A DNA stretch of 64,000 nt, from the NCBI GenBank assembly GCA_016235865.1, contig JACRIK010000001.1, positions 1-64,000 of the forward strand. Reading direction: 5' to 3'. The notes under the pieces were generated by a model. It had not been told where the DNA came from. It saw nothing but the letters and a program-made list of their open reading frames with translations, and ran no database searches. Each line of letters opens with the position of its first letter. The stretch's first letter is position 1. Below are positions 1-7,427 of the stretch, piece after piece. Origin of the DNA: Planctomycetota bacterium (lineage in GTDB: Bacteria > Planctomycetota > MHYJ01 > JACQXL01). The translations under genes were made by a program, and so were the position numbers.

Positions 1-1
1 C

Positions 2-229
2 CGGTCCTTTGAGGATAATCTCAGCGGCTTTGTCCGGTTCTGGCGGAATATGGGTCGGCCCAATGGCGATATTCTTTATATCCTGCTTATCTGGGATGAC
101 AAAGAACAGGACCGTCAGTCCACGGCTGATACAGTCGGGCTATCCAGCCGTGAGAGCCTCCGTAAGTTAATCGCCCGGCTGGCCAAGACCTATCGGAAAA
201 ACACCATTTCAGCGTCTCCCAATCTATAG
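2..229 (+). CDS. C-terminal end of an unrecognised protein (5' end outside window)
   Basis: An open frame runs from the left edge to a TAG at 227-229 and gives 75 residues ending KNTISASPNL. It has no internal stop and reads like ordinary soluble protein (charged helical stretch SSRESLRKLIARLAKTYRKN). The start is beyond the window. I recognise no family. The following genes are also accessory and same-strand, so it may belong to the same group. It is followed by 670 bp of repeat-rich non-coding DNA. Confidence 0.5.
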   Translation, partial: RSFEDNLSGFVRFWRNMGRPNGDILYILLIWDDKEQDRQSTADTVGLSSRESLRKLIARLAKTYRKNTISASPNL

Positions 230-285
230 TAGTTCTTATTAATTTTCAAACATCCGTATACCCCTTCAGCCCTGTCATCTCCCCC

Positions 286-354
286 CTCACCCTTCCCTCT
301 CCCCTATGGGGAGAGGACTCCACGAACCCGGTCTGTGAGGGGAAGGGACCGGGG
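286..354. repeat. GC-rich palindromic intergenic repeat
   Basis: CCCTCACCCTTCCCTCTCCCC is followed at short distance by GGGGAGAGG and then GAGGGGAAGGG...GGGGGTG. It forms an imperfect long hairpin of the type scattered between genes in many environmental genomes. It lies in the gene-free 230-902 stretch. No reading frame is evident. Confidence 0.55.
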
Positions 355-427
355 GTGGCTGAAATATCGCGTCTGGAAAAGTGGTGTGCCCGGTGCGCTT
401 TAGCCACTGGCTAAATGCTCCCGACCA

Positions 428-447
428 GTCCCGATTCTTATCGGGAC
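428..447. repeat. perfect hairpin in the 230-902 gene-free stretch
   Basis: GTCCCGAT, a 4-nt loop and ATCGGGAC form a perfect 8-bp stem. No T-tract follows, so it is not a convincing intrinsic terminator. The rest of 230-902 outside the listed repeats holds no supported gene. Confidence 0.5.
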
Positions 448-631
448 AGGGGCCAATTTTTAACCACCCGGAAAACAGGTAGCCAAAAACAGCCACCCAC
501 TAATTTTCTTCATTTTCTTTAATCCTCTGTTCCCTAATGTTTTGTGGCAAATCCCGGAAAACACTTTTTCCCCAAGGTCGGAAAAGTGGTTGCCACGGGG
601 GGCTATTATGCCGGGGGATTATGAGGGGTTC

Positions 632-820
632 CTTAAGAGTTTCAAGGGACATCTTAAGAGTTTCCAAGGACATCTTAAGAGTTTCAAGGGACATCTTAAG
701 AGTTTCAAGGGACATCTTAAGAGTTTCCAGGGACATCTTAAGAGTTTCCAGGGACATCTGGAGAGTTTCCAGAGACATCTGGAGAGTTTCAAGGGACATC
801 TGGAGAGTTATAAGGGATAC
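632..820. repeat. nine tandem 21-bp repeats upstream of the small unknown gene
   Basis: Nine head-to-tail 21-bp units fill 632-820. They differ at a few positions: the first six start CTTAAGAG and the last three CTGGAGAG. Because 21 is a multiple of three, the array stays open in two forward frames (heptads LRVSRDI or LKSFKGH) and in one reverse frame (MSLETLK). Long ORFs crossing it are therefore by-products. It ends about 80 bp before the ribosome binding site of the next gene. There are no spacers, so it is not a CRISPR. Confidence 0.85.
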
Positions 821-902
821 CTTTAAACTGATAATGCCAATGGGGTATAAAGAAACGCCCAACCTTACGTTTCTGTGCCCTGATGGCCGAGAGGAGATAT
901 AT

Positions 903-1577
903 ATGGACTGGTTACCGAGCAAGGCGGCTGCTTTTAATAATAAGCAGTCGATATACTTCCCCAAGGTGGTGGCAAACAAGGTGGCCTGGGGCATACCGGA
1001 TGCGGCGATTGCGCCGCTGTTGGTCCTGCAGGCCGAGTTTGTCGGGCTCTACAATATCGTCAAGGACCGGGAAAACCGGACCGCGGCCCAGGTGGCTGAC
1101 TTCTATGGCTGCCACACGCGCTTTGCCAAGGCCTGGCGGCTGTTCCACAAGGAATGGGTGGCATTTAACACGGCTATCTCCAAGCAGGATATGGTCATCC
1201 TGGTGGGCAAGGATTACGACCCTTCGCACACCCCGCGCGGAAAGATAACCGGGTTCCCGTATATGAATCTCAAGGCCCTGGGCGGCGGCACTATCGAGGT
1301 CCGGGCCCAGGTGGAAAAGGACGCCACCCGTCCGAGCATGCATCCGCTGGCTGATGGGGTGGAGTGCCGCTATATCCTGGTGCCTAAGGGCGAGATGGCG
1401 CCGGGCGGGCATACCGATGCCAAGGAGACCATCGTGTCCCGGAAGTCCATCTTCAAAATCAAATGCGGCGACCAGAACGCCGGAGAGAGCTTTTGGGGAT
1501 TCTTCCGCTGGGTGAATCTGACCACGCCGGATAATAGCGGCGAATGGACCCAGGGATTGAAGGTGGTGTTGTCTTAA
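903..1577 (+). CDS. small hypothetical protein of the 'MDWLP' type
   Basis: The product is 224 residues. I start it at ATG 903 because a strong Shine-Dalgarno (GAGGAGA) lies just upstream and because the longer frame from 537 only adds the translated 21-bp repeats. The N-terminus MDWLPSK, a helical middle (FVGLYNIVKDRENRTAAQVADF, split here by family resemblance only) and a C-terminus of the kind FFRWVN...GEWTQGLKVVL resemble small hypothetical proteins common in uncultured bacteria. Those begin DWLP, carry A-rich helices and end with a beta-sandwich-like tail. There is no signal peptide or membrane segment. Function is unknown. The neighbouring tail-fibre-like gene suggests an accessory or phage-derived cassette, which is inference. 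Confidence 0.7.
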   Translation: MDWLPSKAAAFNNKQSIYFPKVVANKVAWGIPDAAIAPLLVLQAEFVGLYNIVKDRENRTAAQVADFYGCHTRFAKAWRLFHKEWVAFNTAISKQDMVILVGKDYDPSHTPRGKITGFPYMNLKALGGGTIEVRAQVEKDATRPSMHPLADGVECRYILVPKGEMAPGGHTDAKETIVSRKSIFKIKCGDQNAGESFWGFFRWVNLTTPDNSGEWTQGLKVVLS

Positions 1578-1581
1578 AGAG

Positions 1582-1729
1582 GTTACAATAAAAGTTACAG
1601 AAGGTTACAGGGGGTTACAGGAAGTTGACCTGCGTTCCCCGCCCGTACGGGTCGGGGTACTCGGATTCACGCTCCGCTTAGTTGCAACCTCTTGTAACCT
1701 CGATGTAACATCGTGTAACTTCTTGTAAC
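1582..1729. repeat. 10-bp-periodic GTTACA / TGTAAC dyad, copy 1
   Basis: Direct GTTACA boxes lie at 1582, 1594, 1604 and 1614, with a variant GTTGAC at 1624. A GC-rich hairpin (CCCCGCCCGTACGGGTCGGGG) fills the centre. Then come GTTGCA at 1681 and TGTAAC boxes at 1693, 1704, 1714 and 1724. The boxes are spaced about one helical turn and the two halves are inverted, so DNA could bind a phased protein array or RNA could fold into a long hairpin. The last box is 14 bp before the ATG of the tail-fibre-like gene. A second copy lies at 55340-55420. Confidence 0.85.
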
Positions 1730-1742
1730 AGAAAGGTGCTTT

Positions 1743-2882
1743 ATGTCATTACAACCAGGTGAAGTCAAGACCGAGAACATCTCGGCTGGCGCAGTAGTCA
1801 GCAGTAAGTTGGCAGTAGACAGTGTAAATACTGAGAAAATAAAAAATTCTGCTGTGACAACGGAAAAGATAGCCACCGGAGCAGTGAACGGTTCCAAAAT
1901 AGCTGATAATGCGGTCACCGGTTCCAAGATTCGGGATGGCACGGTGCGTAGTGAGAAGATTGCGGCCGGGGCAATTACCACCTCAAAGATAGGGGAGTTA
2001 CAGGTTACCGGCTCAAGGTTACAAGACAAGGCGATAACTACGGAAAAGATTGCCAATAGCGCCGTGACCACGGAGAAAATAGCCAACGGCGCGGTCACGC
2101 CGGCGAAGTTGTCCTTTACCCCGCCGTCTATTGCCAGACCCATCACGCCGCCGATTGTCACCGAAGAAATCGGGAACGCACAGGTGACGCCGGTCAAACT
2201 CTCGTTCTCAGTGCCGACCAGGCCGATGGCGCCGCCATTGACGAGTGCGGAACTCGGAATGGGGAGTGTGGAATCGGATAAAATAGCGGATAGCGCAGTA
2301 ACTGGGGCTAAGATAGCGGCCAATGCGATTACAGCCGGGAAGATTGCATCCGGCGCGGTCGGGCCGTCTGAAATCCAGTCCGGCGCGGTCGGAACGGACG
2401 AGATTGCGGCTGGCGCAGTAGACAGTAGTAGGTTGGCAGTAGACAGTGTAACGACAGAGAAGATAGTAAATGGGGCAGTGACAGCCGAGAAATTAGCGCC
2501 CGGCGTGGGCGGCGGAGATACGTTGACCATGTTCCCAACGCCACAGACCGCGCTGGACCAAGGCGGGATTATTGCCACGACCCAACCGGCTCAGGTGGAT
2601 TTATCGGCGATTATTCCGCTCAACACCAAAGGGGTGATTGTGTCAATCGCAGTCATCAACCAGAGTTATGCCAACGGCGGGATGATGGCTTACATTTATC
2701 GGCAGGTCGGAGCGGAGTATGCATTGCAGGTCATGGCTCCGCCGGTTAATTCTCCGGGGATTAGTAATGGCGGCTCGGTCCTGATGCCGGTGGCGGCTGA
2801 TAGGACGCTGCTTTGGCAAGCCTACGTGGCCGGGAATAATTCCACGGAGTTGGTGATATACATCTTAGGATACGTCGTTTAG
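1743..2882 (+). CDS. tail-fibre-like repeat protein
   Basis: The product is 379 residues. AAAGGTG a few bases upstream of ATG 1743 serves as ribosome binding site. Residues 1 to about 250 consist of an 11-13-residue repeat of the form GAVTTEKIADNAVTGSKI, interrupted by two proline-rich spacers. This repeat is typical of trimeric phage tail-fibre stalks and related surface fibres and is predicted to form a beta-helical shaft. The last 125 residues (from GGGDTLTMFPTPQ) lack the repeat and end in beta-rich sequence, plausibly a globular tip. There is no signal peptide. No other phage structural gene is visible nearby, so a domesticated or orphan fibre is possible. The conserved GTTACA dyad directly upstream may regulate it. 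Confidence 0.75.
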   Translation: MSLQPGEVKTENISAGAVVSSKLAVDSVNTEKIKNSAVTTEKIATGAVNGSKIADNAVTGSKIRDGTVRSEKIAAGAITTSKIGELQVTGSRLQDKAITTEKIANSAVTTEKIANGAVTPAKLSFTPPSIARPITPPIVTEEIGNAQVTPVKLSFSVPTRPMAPPLTSAELGMGSVESDKIADSAVTGAKIAANAITAGKIASGAVGPSEIQSGAVGTDEIAAGAVDSSRLAVDSVTTEKIVNGAVTAEKLAPGVGGGDTLTMFPTPQTALDQGGIIATTQPAQVDLSAIIPLNTKGVIVSIAVINQSYANGGMMAYIYRQVGAEYALQVMAPPVNSPGISNGGSVLMPVAADRTLLWQAYVAGNNSTELVIYILGYVV

Positions 2883-2910
2883 CACGTTCGCTGCGCTCAG
2901 TGTAAACTCC

Positions 2911-2955
2911 GAGCGAAGAGCGTATAGCGTATAGTGGAAATACTATATGCTCTAT
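2911..2955. repeat. TATACGC/TATAGCG-type short iterated repeat
   Basis: GCGTATAGCGTATAG is followed by a reversed part, CTATATGCTCTATGC. The same vocabulary (TACGCTATACGCTC) recurs at 57647-57672, 59255-59268 and 60219-60253, always at gene ends. It lies between convergent genes. Confidence 0.6.
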
Positions 2956-2956
2956 G

Positions 2957-3523
2957 CTACTTGCTCTTAGCTCGTTCAATCTCCGCTTCCGGCACGCCGA
3001 GTTTCTTTAATGCCTCTTCGGCGGTTTCGCGCACTTCGGCATAGTTTACGACTATAATATCCTCTAATTCAATTAGGCCATGGGGTTTTTGTTTAAGCAG
3101 CTTGATTATTTCTGGGATAGATGCCGTGTCTTTTAATTCACCAAGCGCATATATTGCCTGAATAAGCAGATATGCGTCTTTATTGTTAAGAAACTCTCTT
3201 ATTTTAGGGATAGATTCATTGTCATTTAAGTTTACGAGAGCATTAATGGCTTCAGCATTTACTTCTCGGTCATTAAGGAGTTCTCGTATTTTATGGATAG
3301 ATTCCTTATCTTTCAGTGATTTGCTAAGAATGACAATAGCGCGGTGAATAACACGAGGGTCTTTATGGTTGAGTAGTTCTCGTACATCAGAGGTGGATTT
3401 GCAGGAATTAAGTATATTATCAATATCTAGTTCTTTAGGATTGTTATACCACATAATCCCGGCGGCGGAAACGAGGGCGCAGGCGATGCCCAGGCTAATA
3501 ATGATGGTGCGATTCATATACAA
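2957..3523 (-). CDS. membrane-anchored HEAT-repeat protein
   Basis: The product is 188 residues; ATG 3517 (MNRTII) is an equally good start. Residues about 5-25 form a single hydrophobic segment (IIISLGIACALVSAAGIMW), a signal anchor or uncleaved signal. The rest consists of four to five HEAT/PBS-lyase-type helical repeats of about 30 residues, recognisable by repeated cores such as DPRVIHRAIVIL, ESIPKIREFL and DAYLLIQAIYALGEL. These folds act as protein-binding scaffolds and have no catalytic motif here. The gene is convergent with the tail-fibre-like gene. Its partner is unknown. Confidence 0.75.
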   Translation of the reverse strand: MYMNRTIIISLGIACALVSAAGIMWYNNPKELDIDNILNSCKSTSDVRELLNHKDPRVIHRAIVILSKSLKDKESIHKIRELLNDREVNAEAINALVNLNDNESIPKIREFLNNKDAYLLIQAIYALGELKDTASIPEIIKLLKQKPHGLIELEDIIVVNYAEVRETAEEALKKLGVPEAEIERAKSK

Positions 3524-4026
3524 TCCAATTGCGTAAGCGGATTAAGCGGATAGCGCTGATTAAACAGATTTTTCCGTTCAATCCGTCTTGTCTGCTGAAT
3601 CTGTTTACGAAATCGTCTTTCTACCAAATCAAAAGGGGAGTGTCAATGTAATTACTTCGTGTTCTGTGTGGTGCGCGCGACTGAGTATGTTCGGTCCGCT
3701 CCTATCGGTGCTCCCGGTCTCGCAGTAGCGAGTTCCCAGTGCGTTCCAGTGGGTAGTCCTGACCATTGCCTACGGCAAAGGGGCAACCACAGATAGCACA
3801 GATGTACCCGATGCGCTCCAGTGGGTGCTTCATTTCACGCTACGCGGGCGCTCCGCTTAGTTTATTTCGTTACATTCATATTTAGGTTTTGCTTAATACA
3901 GAATGCACTCCCGGCAAAAACTGCCGGGATTAAGAGGCTGTACGTCCCCCGAAACAAATTCGGGGTCCTACAGACTCTAAAGGCACAGGCGATTCCGACA
4001 ATAATTAACAGGGTCTTTGACATAGT
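3524..4026. other. gene-free interval with degenerate repeats
   Basis: No supported ORF. The first 100 bp contain iterated GCGGATTAAGCGGATAGCG and its approximate inverse (CAATCCGTCTTGTCTGCTG), another palindromic microrepeat. CGCTCCAGTGGGT-like words recur around 3740-3830. The element at 3910-3978 is listed separately. Confidence 0.5.
3910..3978. repeat. double-hairpin element, copy 1
   Basis: CCCGGCA-AAAAC-TGCCGGG (3910-3928) is followed by AGAGGCTGTA (3933) pairing with TACAGACTCT (3969-3978), with an inner CCCCGAA/TTCGGGG stem. It lies just beyond the stop of the kinase gene. The same two-stem design with near-identical sequence recurs at 6622-6677, also at the 3' end of a minus-strand gene. 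It could serve as terminator or REP-like element. Confidence 0.8.
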
Positions 4027-5898
4027 TTACTTATTAAGTTGTTGTTTCCATTCTTCAACCGACCGGCTGATTATTATCGCTTTCGGGTTCTGCGGCATCG
4101 TTTTATACGGCTCTAACTCTTTTTCCCCGTCCTTGATGGCGCGCTCCCAATCGCCTTTTTGGGCAAAGGCCAGCGCCCGGCCGTAATAAATCATCATAAA
4201 TGGTTTGGTCCGGAATTTCATTATGGACAAACTTTTAGACAAGTCATTTGGGTCGGCCTTAACCAGTTCAGTGTATTTTATGTCCAGTTCTATAGCCCGG
4301 GTCAGGTCATCAATCGCCTGGTCGGATTCCTTTAATTTGTAATGGATTTTAGCGCGGTCGGCAAAGTAGTTGGCGTTTTCAGGGAAAAGTCCTATGGCTT
4401 TGTCATAGTCGGAGAGTAGGTCTTTATCATCCGCGTTCGGGGTGGCCGATTTAATCATAGCCCGCCAGTAATAGGATTCGTGCAGGCCGGGGTCTAATTC
4501 CACGGCCCGGTTAAGCGACTTGACCGCTTCGTCTGGTTTCTCTTGTGCCATATAGGCTAATCCGAGGACCTGATAGGCGTATCCCAGAGTCGGGTCTATT
4601 TTGAGCGCCGCTTCGGCGGACGCTATTTTTTTCTCCGGTAAAATCGCTACGGCGTGGGCATCAGCGCCTTCCAGCATCTTCATGGCTTTTGCCCGCGTTT
4701 CCATTGTTTGTTGCTTTGCCCGCTGAGTTGTCATTTCTTTCTTGGTGGAAGCGTTATTTATGCGCCAGGCCGTAGATATGGCGATGAGGGCCAGCAAAAA
4801 TCCGGCCAGGGAAAAACTGATGATTTTATTCTGGCGCGCCTTGCGGAAACCCCAGGTGATAAATCCGATATGCCGGGCTGAGATGGGTTCGCCTTTGAGA
4901 TAACGCGTCAAGTCATCGGCCAGTTCCTGGGCCGATTGATAACGGCGGGGTTGTTCCTTTTCCAGGCATTTCAGGCAGATGGTTTCCATATCCCGGGTCA
5001 GATGGCGGGTCAGCCGGCTGGGTGGAATCGGGTCTTTGCGGACCACGCTTTCCAGTATCTGGTATAATTCCCGGCCCCGGAACGGGGTGTGCCCGGTGAG
5101 CGTATGGTATAACGTGGCGCCCAGTGAGAAGATGTCGCTGAGGGCGTTTATTTTTTCCTTTTCGCCCTGGGCCTGTTCCGGCGACATGTAGTCGGCCGTG
5201 CCCATAATGGTTCCGGTCAGGGTTAATGATTTTTCGGTGCCGCCGATTTCTTTGGCCAGCCCGAAATCGGTCAGGTAGGGCCGGCCTAGTTTGTCTATCA
5301 GGATATTGGCCGGTTTGATGTCACGGTGGATTATGCCCTGGGTGTGGGCATAATGAAGGGCTGAAGCAATCGTAGAGATAATCTCGGCGATGCGCTGGGG
5401 CGTCAGATGATTGTCTTTTTGGCTGATGAGTTTGTCCAGCGAAACGCCGGCGATATATTCCATGGTAAAGTAATGATATTTGCCCTCAATGCCGATTTCA
5501 TGCACCTGGATGATATTTGGGTGTTTTAATTTAGCCGAGGCGCGCGCCTCGCGCATAAAACGCTCGGTGGCGTCCGGGCCCTTTAAAAGCATGATTTTCA
5601 GGGCGACCTTGCGGTTAAGGGCCGGGTCGTGCGCCAGATAAACCGCGCCCATGCCGCCCTGGCCTAATTTCTTCTCTATGAGATATTTGCCGAAGGTCTT
5701 GCCGGATGGTTGTTCCCGGTCAACCTGCTCAGATTCTTCCAGGCGGTTTAGCCAGGGCTGGACCCAGCGATGCGCTTTAATCGGGGCTATTTTATCAGGA
5801 TATTTTTGTCGGAATCCGGCGACTTCCGGGCTGGTCCACCAGATGAGGAATTCATCGTATGATTTGAAGTCGTGGATTCTTAACTGGTCTTGAGTCAT
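4027..5898 (-). CDS. transmembrane Ser/Thr protein kinase with TPR domain
   Basis: The product is 623 residues from ATG 5898. An upstream in-frame ATG at 5991 lies in repeat-like DNA and beyond the promoter, so I reject it. Residues about 70-335 are a bacterial Hanks-type kinase with all key elements: glycine loop GQGGMG (79-84), VALK lysine 101, HRDIKPAN catalytic loop (191-198), DFG (211-213) and SPE (239-241). The first 65 residues are a conserved-looking extension (FLIWWTSPEV). One membrane segment follows at about 359-378, then about four TPRs in the extracytoplasmic C-terminus (YAYQVLGLAYMAQEKPDEAV and similar). This kinase-TM-TPR plan is common in Planctomycetota. It presumably phosphorylates cytoplasmic targets in response to an envelope signal. 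No cognate phosphatase is visible. Confidence 0.93.
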   Translation of the reverse strand: MTQDQLRIHDFKSYDEFLIWWTSPEVAGFRQKYPDKIAPIKAHRWVQPWLNRLEESEQVDREQPSGKTFGKYLIEKKLGQGGMGAVYLAHDPALNRKVALKIMLLKGPDATERFMREARASAKLKHPNIIQVHEIGIEGKYHYFTMEYIAGVSLDKLISQKDNHLTPQRIAEIISTIASALHYAHTQGIIHRDIKPANILIDKLGRPYLTDFGLAKEIGGTEKSLTLTGTIMGTADYMSPEQAQGEKEKINALSDIFSLGATLYHTLTGHTPFRGRELYQILESVVRKDPIPPSRLTRHLTRDMETICLKCLEKEQPRRYQSAQELADDLTRYLKGEPISARHIGFITWGFRKARQNKIISFSLAGFLLALIAISTAWRINNASTKKEMTTQRAKQQTMETRAKAMKMLEGADAHAVAILPEKKIASAEAALKIDPTLGYAYQVLGLAYMAQEKPDEAVKSLNRAVELDPGLHESYYWRAMIKSATPNADDKDLLSDYDKAIGLFPENANYFADRAKIHYKLKESDQAIDDLTRAIELDIKYTELVKADPNDLSKSLSIMKFRTKPFMMIYYGRALAFAQKGDWERAIKDGEKELEPYKTMPQNPKAIIISRSVEEWKQQLNK

Positions 5899-5907
5899 AG
5901 TAATGGA

Positions 5908-5936
5908 ACTATATTTTTGATATGAAGTAATGTCAA
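5908..5936 (-). promoter_or_regulatory. sigma70-like promoter of the kinase, apparently leaderless
   Basis: On the minus strand TTGACA (5936-5931), a 17-bp spacer and TATAGT (5913-5908) precede ATG 5898. The expected transcription start falls within about 3 nt of the ATG, and no Shine-Dalgarno is present. Confidence 0.7.
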
Positions 5937-6078
5937 GAGAAATGGTTAAGCGTAGAGGATGCCGCCCTTCCCGCCCCGAAAGGCGAGGCACACAGTGCCC
6001 CTGTTGGGGCTCGCCAGAGGCGGGGGACTGCGTTGCGACTCCGTTTATTAGAGGGAATTAATCAGTGAAATCTGTGGT

Positions 6079-6597
6079 TTACTTTACCAGCGCTTGGACG
6101 TCATTGAGCGTGGCGTCGCGTTTGACGATTTCGCCCTGGGCGTTGATAATGATTATGGTCGGGATGCCGTGGACATGGTAAAAATTGGCGACCATGCCTT
6201 GCGCATCGTAGAGGTTGGGATAGGGGATATTGTGCTCCCTGGTGTATTCCTGGGCATCGGCGAATGTCTTGTCCAGATTGATGCCGACGATGGTGATTTT
6301 GTCTTTGTATTGGTTGTAGAGTTCAACGACATTGGGTATCTCAGCCCGGCAGGTCGGGCACCAGGATGCCCAGAAGTCCAGGACTAATGGTTTGTCGCTA
6401 ATCAGGTCCTTCAGCTTGACCTCCTGGTTGTTCATGTCTTGGAGGGTAAACCCCCACACCAAAGATTTTGGTGTGGGGGTAAAGTCCGGAGCATGGGTAT
6501 TTTGGGCGGTTTGCGGCGGAGTTGGCTTGTCACAGCCGGCCAGGATTATGGTTGATAAGATGATGAGCGCGATAAGTTGATAGGTTTTGGTTCTCAT
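6079..6597 (-). CDS. TlpA/ResA-like thioredoxin lipoprotein
   Basis: The product is 172 residues. The N-terminus has a lipoprotein signal ending LAGC (Cys about 22), so the protein is membrane-anchored outside the cytoplasm. A thioredoxin fold follows, with the redox motif WCPTC in FWASWCPTCRAEIPN, the cis-Pro loop GIPTIIII and a typical TlpA/AhpC-type start (LKDLISDKPLVLDFWASW). It probably passes electrons from the adjacent CcdA protein to periplasmic disulfides, as in ResA/CcmG systems. It lies at the distal end of the molybdoenzyme operon, consistent with maturation of the respiratory complex; the exact substrate is unknown. Confidence 0.88.
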   Translation of the reverse strand: MRTKTYQLIALIILSTIILAGCDKPTPPQTAQNTHAPDFTPTPKSLVWGFTLQDMNNQEVKLKDLISDKPLVLDFWASWCPTCRAEIPNVVELYNQYKDKITIVGINLDKTFADAQEYTREHNIPYPNLYDAQGMVANFYHVHGIPTIIIINAQGEIVKRDATLNDVQALVK

Positions 6598-6621
6598 ATA
6601 ATTTCTCTCTGCGGCTCTAAT

Positions 6622-6677
6622 CCCGGCAAAAACTGCCGGGACAAGAGTCTGTACGTCACTTCGTTTCTACAGACTCT
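6622..6677. repeat. double-hairpin element, copy 2
   Basis: CCCGGCA-AAAAC-TGCCGGG (6622-6640), then AGAGTCTGTA (6644-6653) perfectly complementary to TACAGACTCT (6668-6677). Compared with 3910-3978 it lacks the inner stem. It overlaps the stop codon of the ccdA-like gene and separates it from the tlpA-like gene. Confidence 0.82.
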
Positions 6678-7395
6678 AGTAGAACATTTGGAACAGGCCC
6701 ATTTCGCCGGCCTTAATCAAAAAATATTCACCGACCAGTATGACGGCCACGCCGAAGAATTTCTGGACCCCGACCATCCAGTTGCCGGCCTTGGGCAATG
6801 AGGTAATGAATCCGCTGAAGGTGCCGATGAGAATCAGCAGGATGCCCATGCCAAAGGCGTAGGTGAAGAGCAGGGCGCCGCCGAAGACGATGCTCTGTTG
6901 GATGGAGACGTAGGTTAATAGGGCGCCCAGGACGGCCGTGGTGCAGGGCGCGGCGATAAAGCCCGAGGTGATGCCCAATATGAACGCGCCGAAGATGCTC
7001 TTGCCTTTGCCGGAACCGCTGCCGCTTAACGAGCCCAGGAACGGGAAGTGGAAGACGTCTAACAGCGACAGCCCGAACAGGATGAACAGGTTGCCGACCA
7101 CCAGATTGACCCAGGGATTGGTCTGGACATTGCCGAAGACCCGGCCGCCCAGCGATGCCAGCACGCCCAGGAAGGCGAATGTTACGGCGATGCCGAGCAC
7201 GTAAAACACCGAGACGAAGAAGCTGTAAACCGCGGTCTTTTCGGCCCGGGAGCCGGTGTATGACGCTACGATGGGGATTAAGGGATAGATGCACGGGGTG
7301 AGCGAGGTGATGATGCCGGCCAGGAAGACCACGCCAAAGGCAATCAGCGACCCCGATTCCAGGTATTGGTTCAGGAGCGTGACTAATTTTTCCAT
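6676..7395 (-). CDS. CcdA/DsbD-family thiol:disulfide interchange membrane protein
   Basis: The product is 239 residues with about six membrane segments. The two family cysteines are visible in SLTPCIYPLIPI (near residue 34) and GFIAAPCTTAVLGAL. They shuttle electrons from cytoplasmic thioredoxin across the membrane. Length and topology match CcdA/DsbD-beta proteins. The tlpA-like gene directly downstream is the expected periplasmic acceptor. Placement in the molybdoenzyme operon suggests a role in keeping cysteines of the exported complex or of cytochromes reduced, which is inference. No cytochrome c gene is in view. Confidence 0.9.
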   Translation of the reverse strand: MEKLVTLLNQYLESGSLIAFGVVFLAGIITSLTPCIYPLIPIVASYTGSRAEKTAVYSFFVSVFYVLGIAVTFAFLGVLASLGGRVFGNVQTNPWVNLVVGNLFILFGLSLLDVFHFPFLGSLSGSGSGKGKSIFGAFILGITSGFIAAPCTTAVLGALLTYVSIQQSIVFGGALLFTYAFGMGILLILIGTFSGFITSLPKAGNWMVGVQKFFGVAVILVGEYFLIKAGEMGLFQMFY

Positions 7396-7427
7396 ATGAA
7401 ATATTATCGGTAATATAGAGGGTTATA

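Noticed and set aside
632-820. Possible CRISPR array
   Set aside because: The 21-bp units abut with no spacers and vary among themselves; there are no cas genes.
537-902. N-terminal extension of the 903 gene
   Set aside because: It only translates the tandem repeats. A strong Shine-Dalgarno sits before ATG 903 and none before 537.
500-994. Minus-strand ORF with MSLETLK heptads
   Set aside because: It exists because the 21-bp unit lacks stops in that frame; there is no ribosome site, and it overlaps the better-supported gene at 903.
1-3523. Prophage remnant
   Set aside because: A fibre-like gene alone is not enough; no terminase, portal, capsid, integrase or att site is visible.
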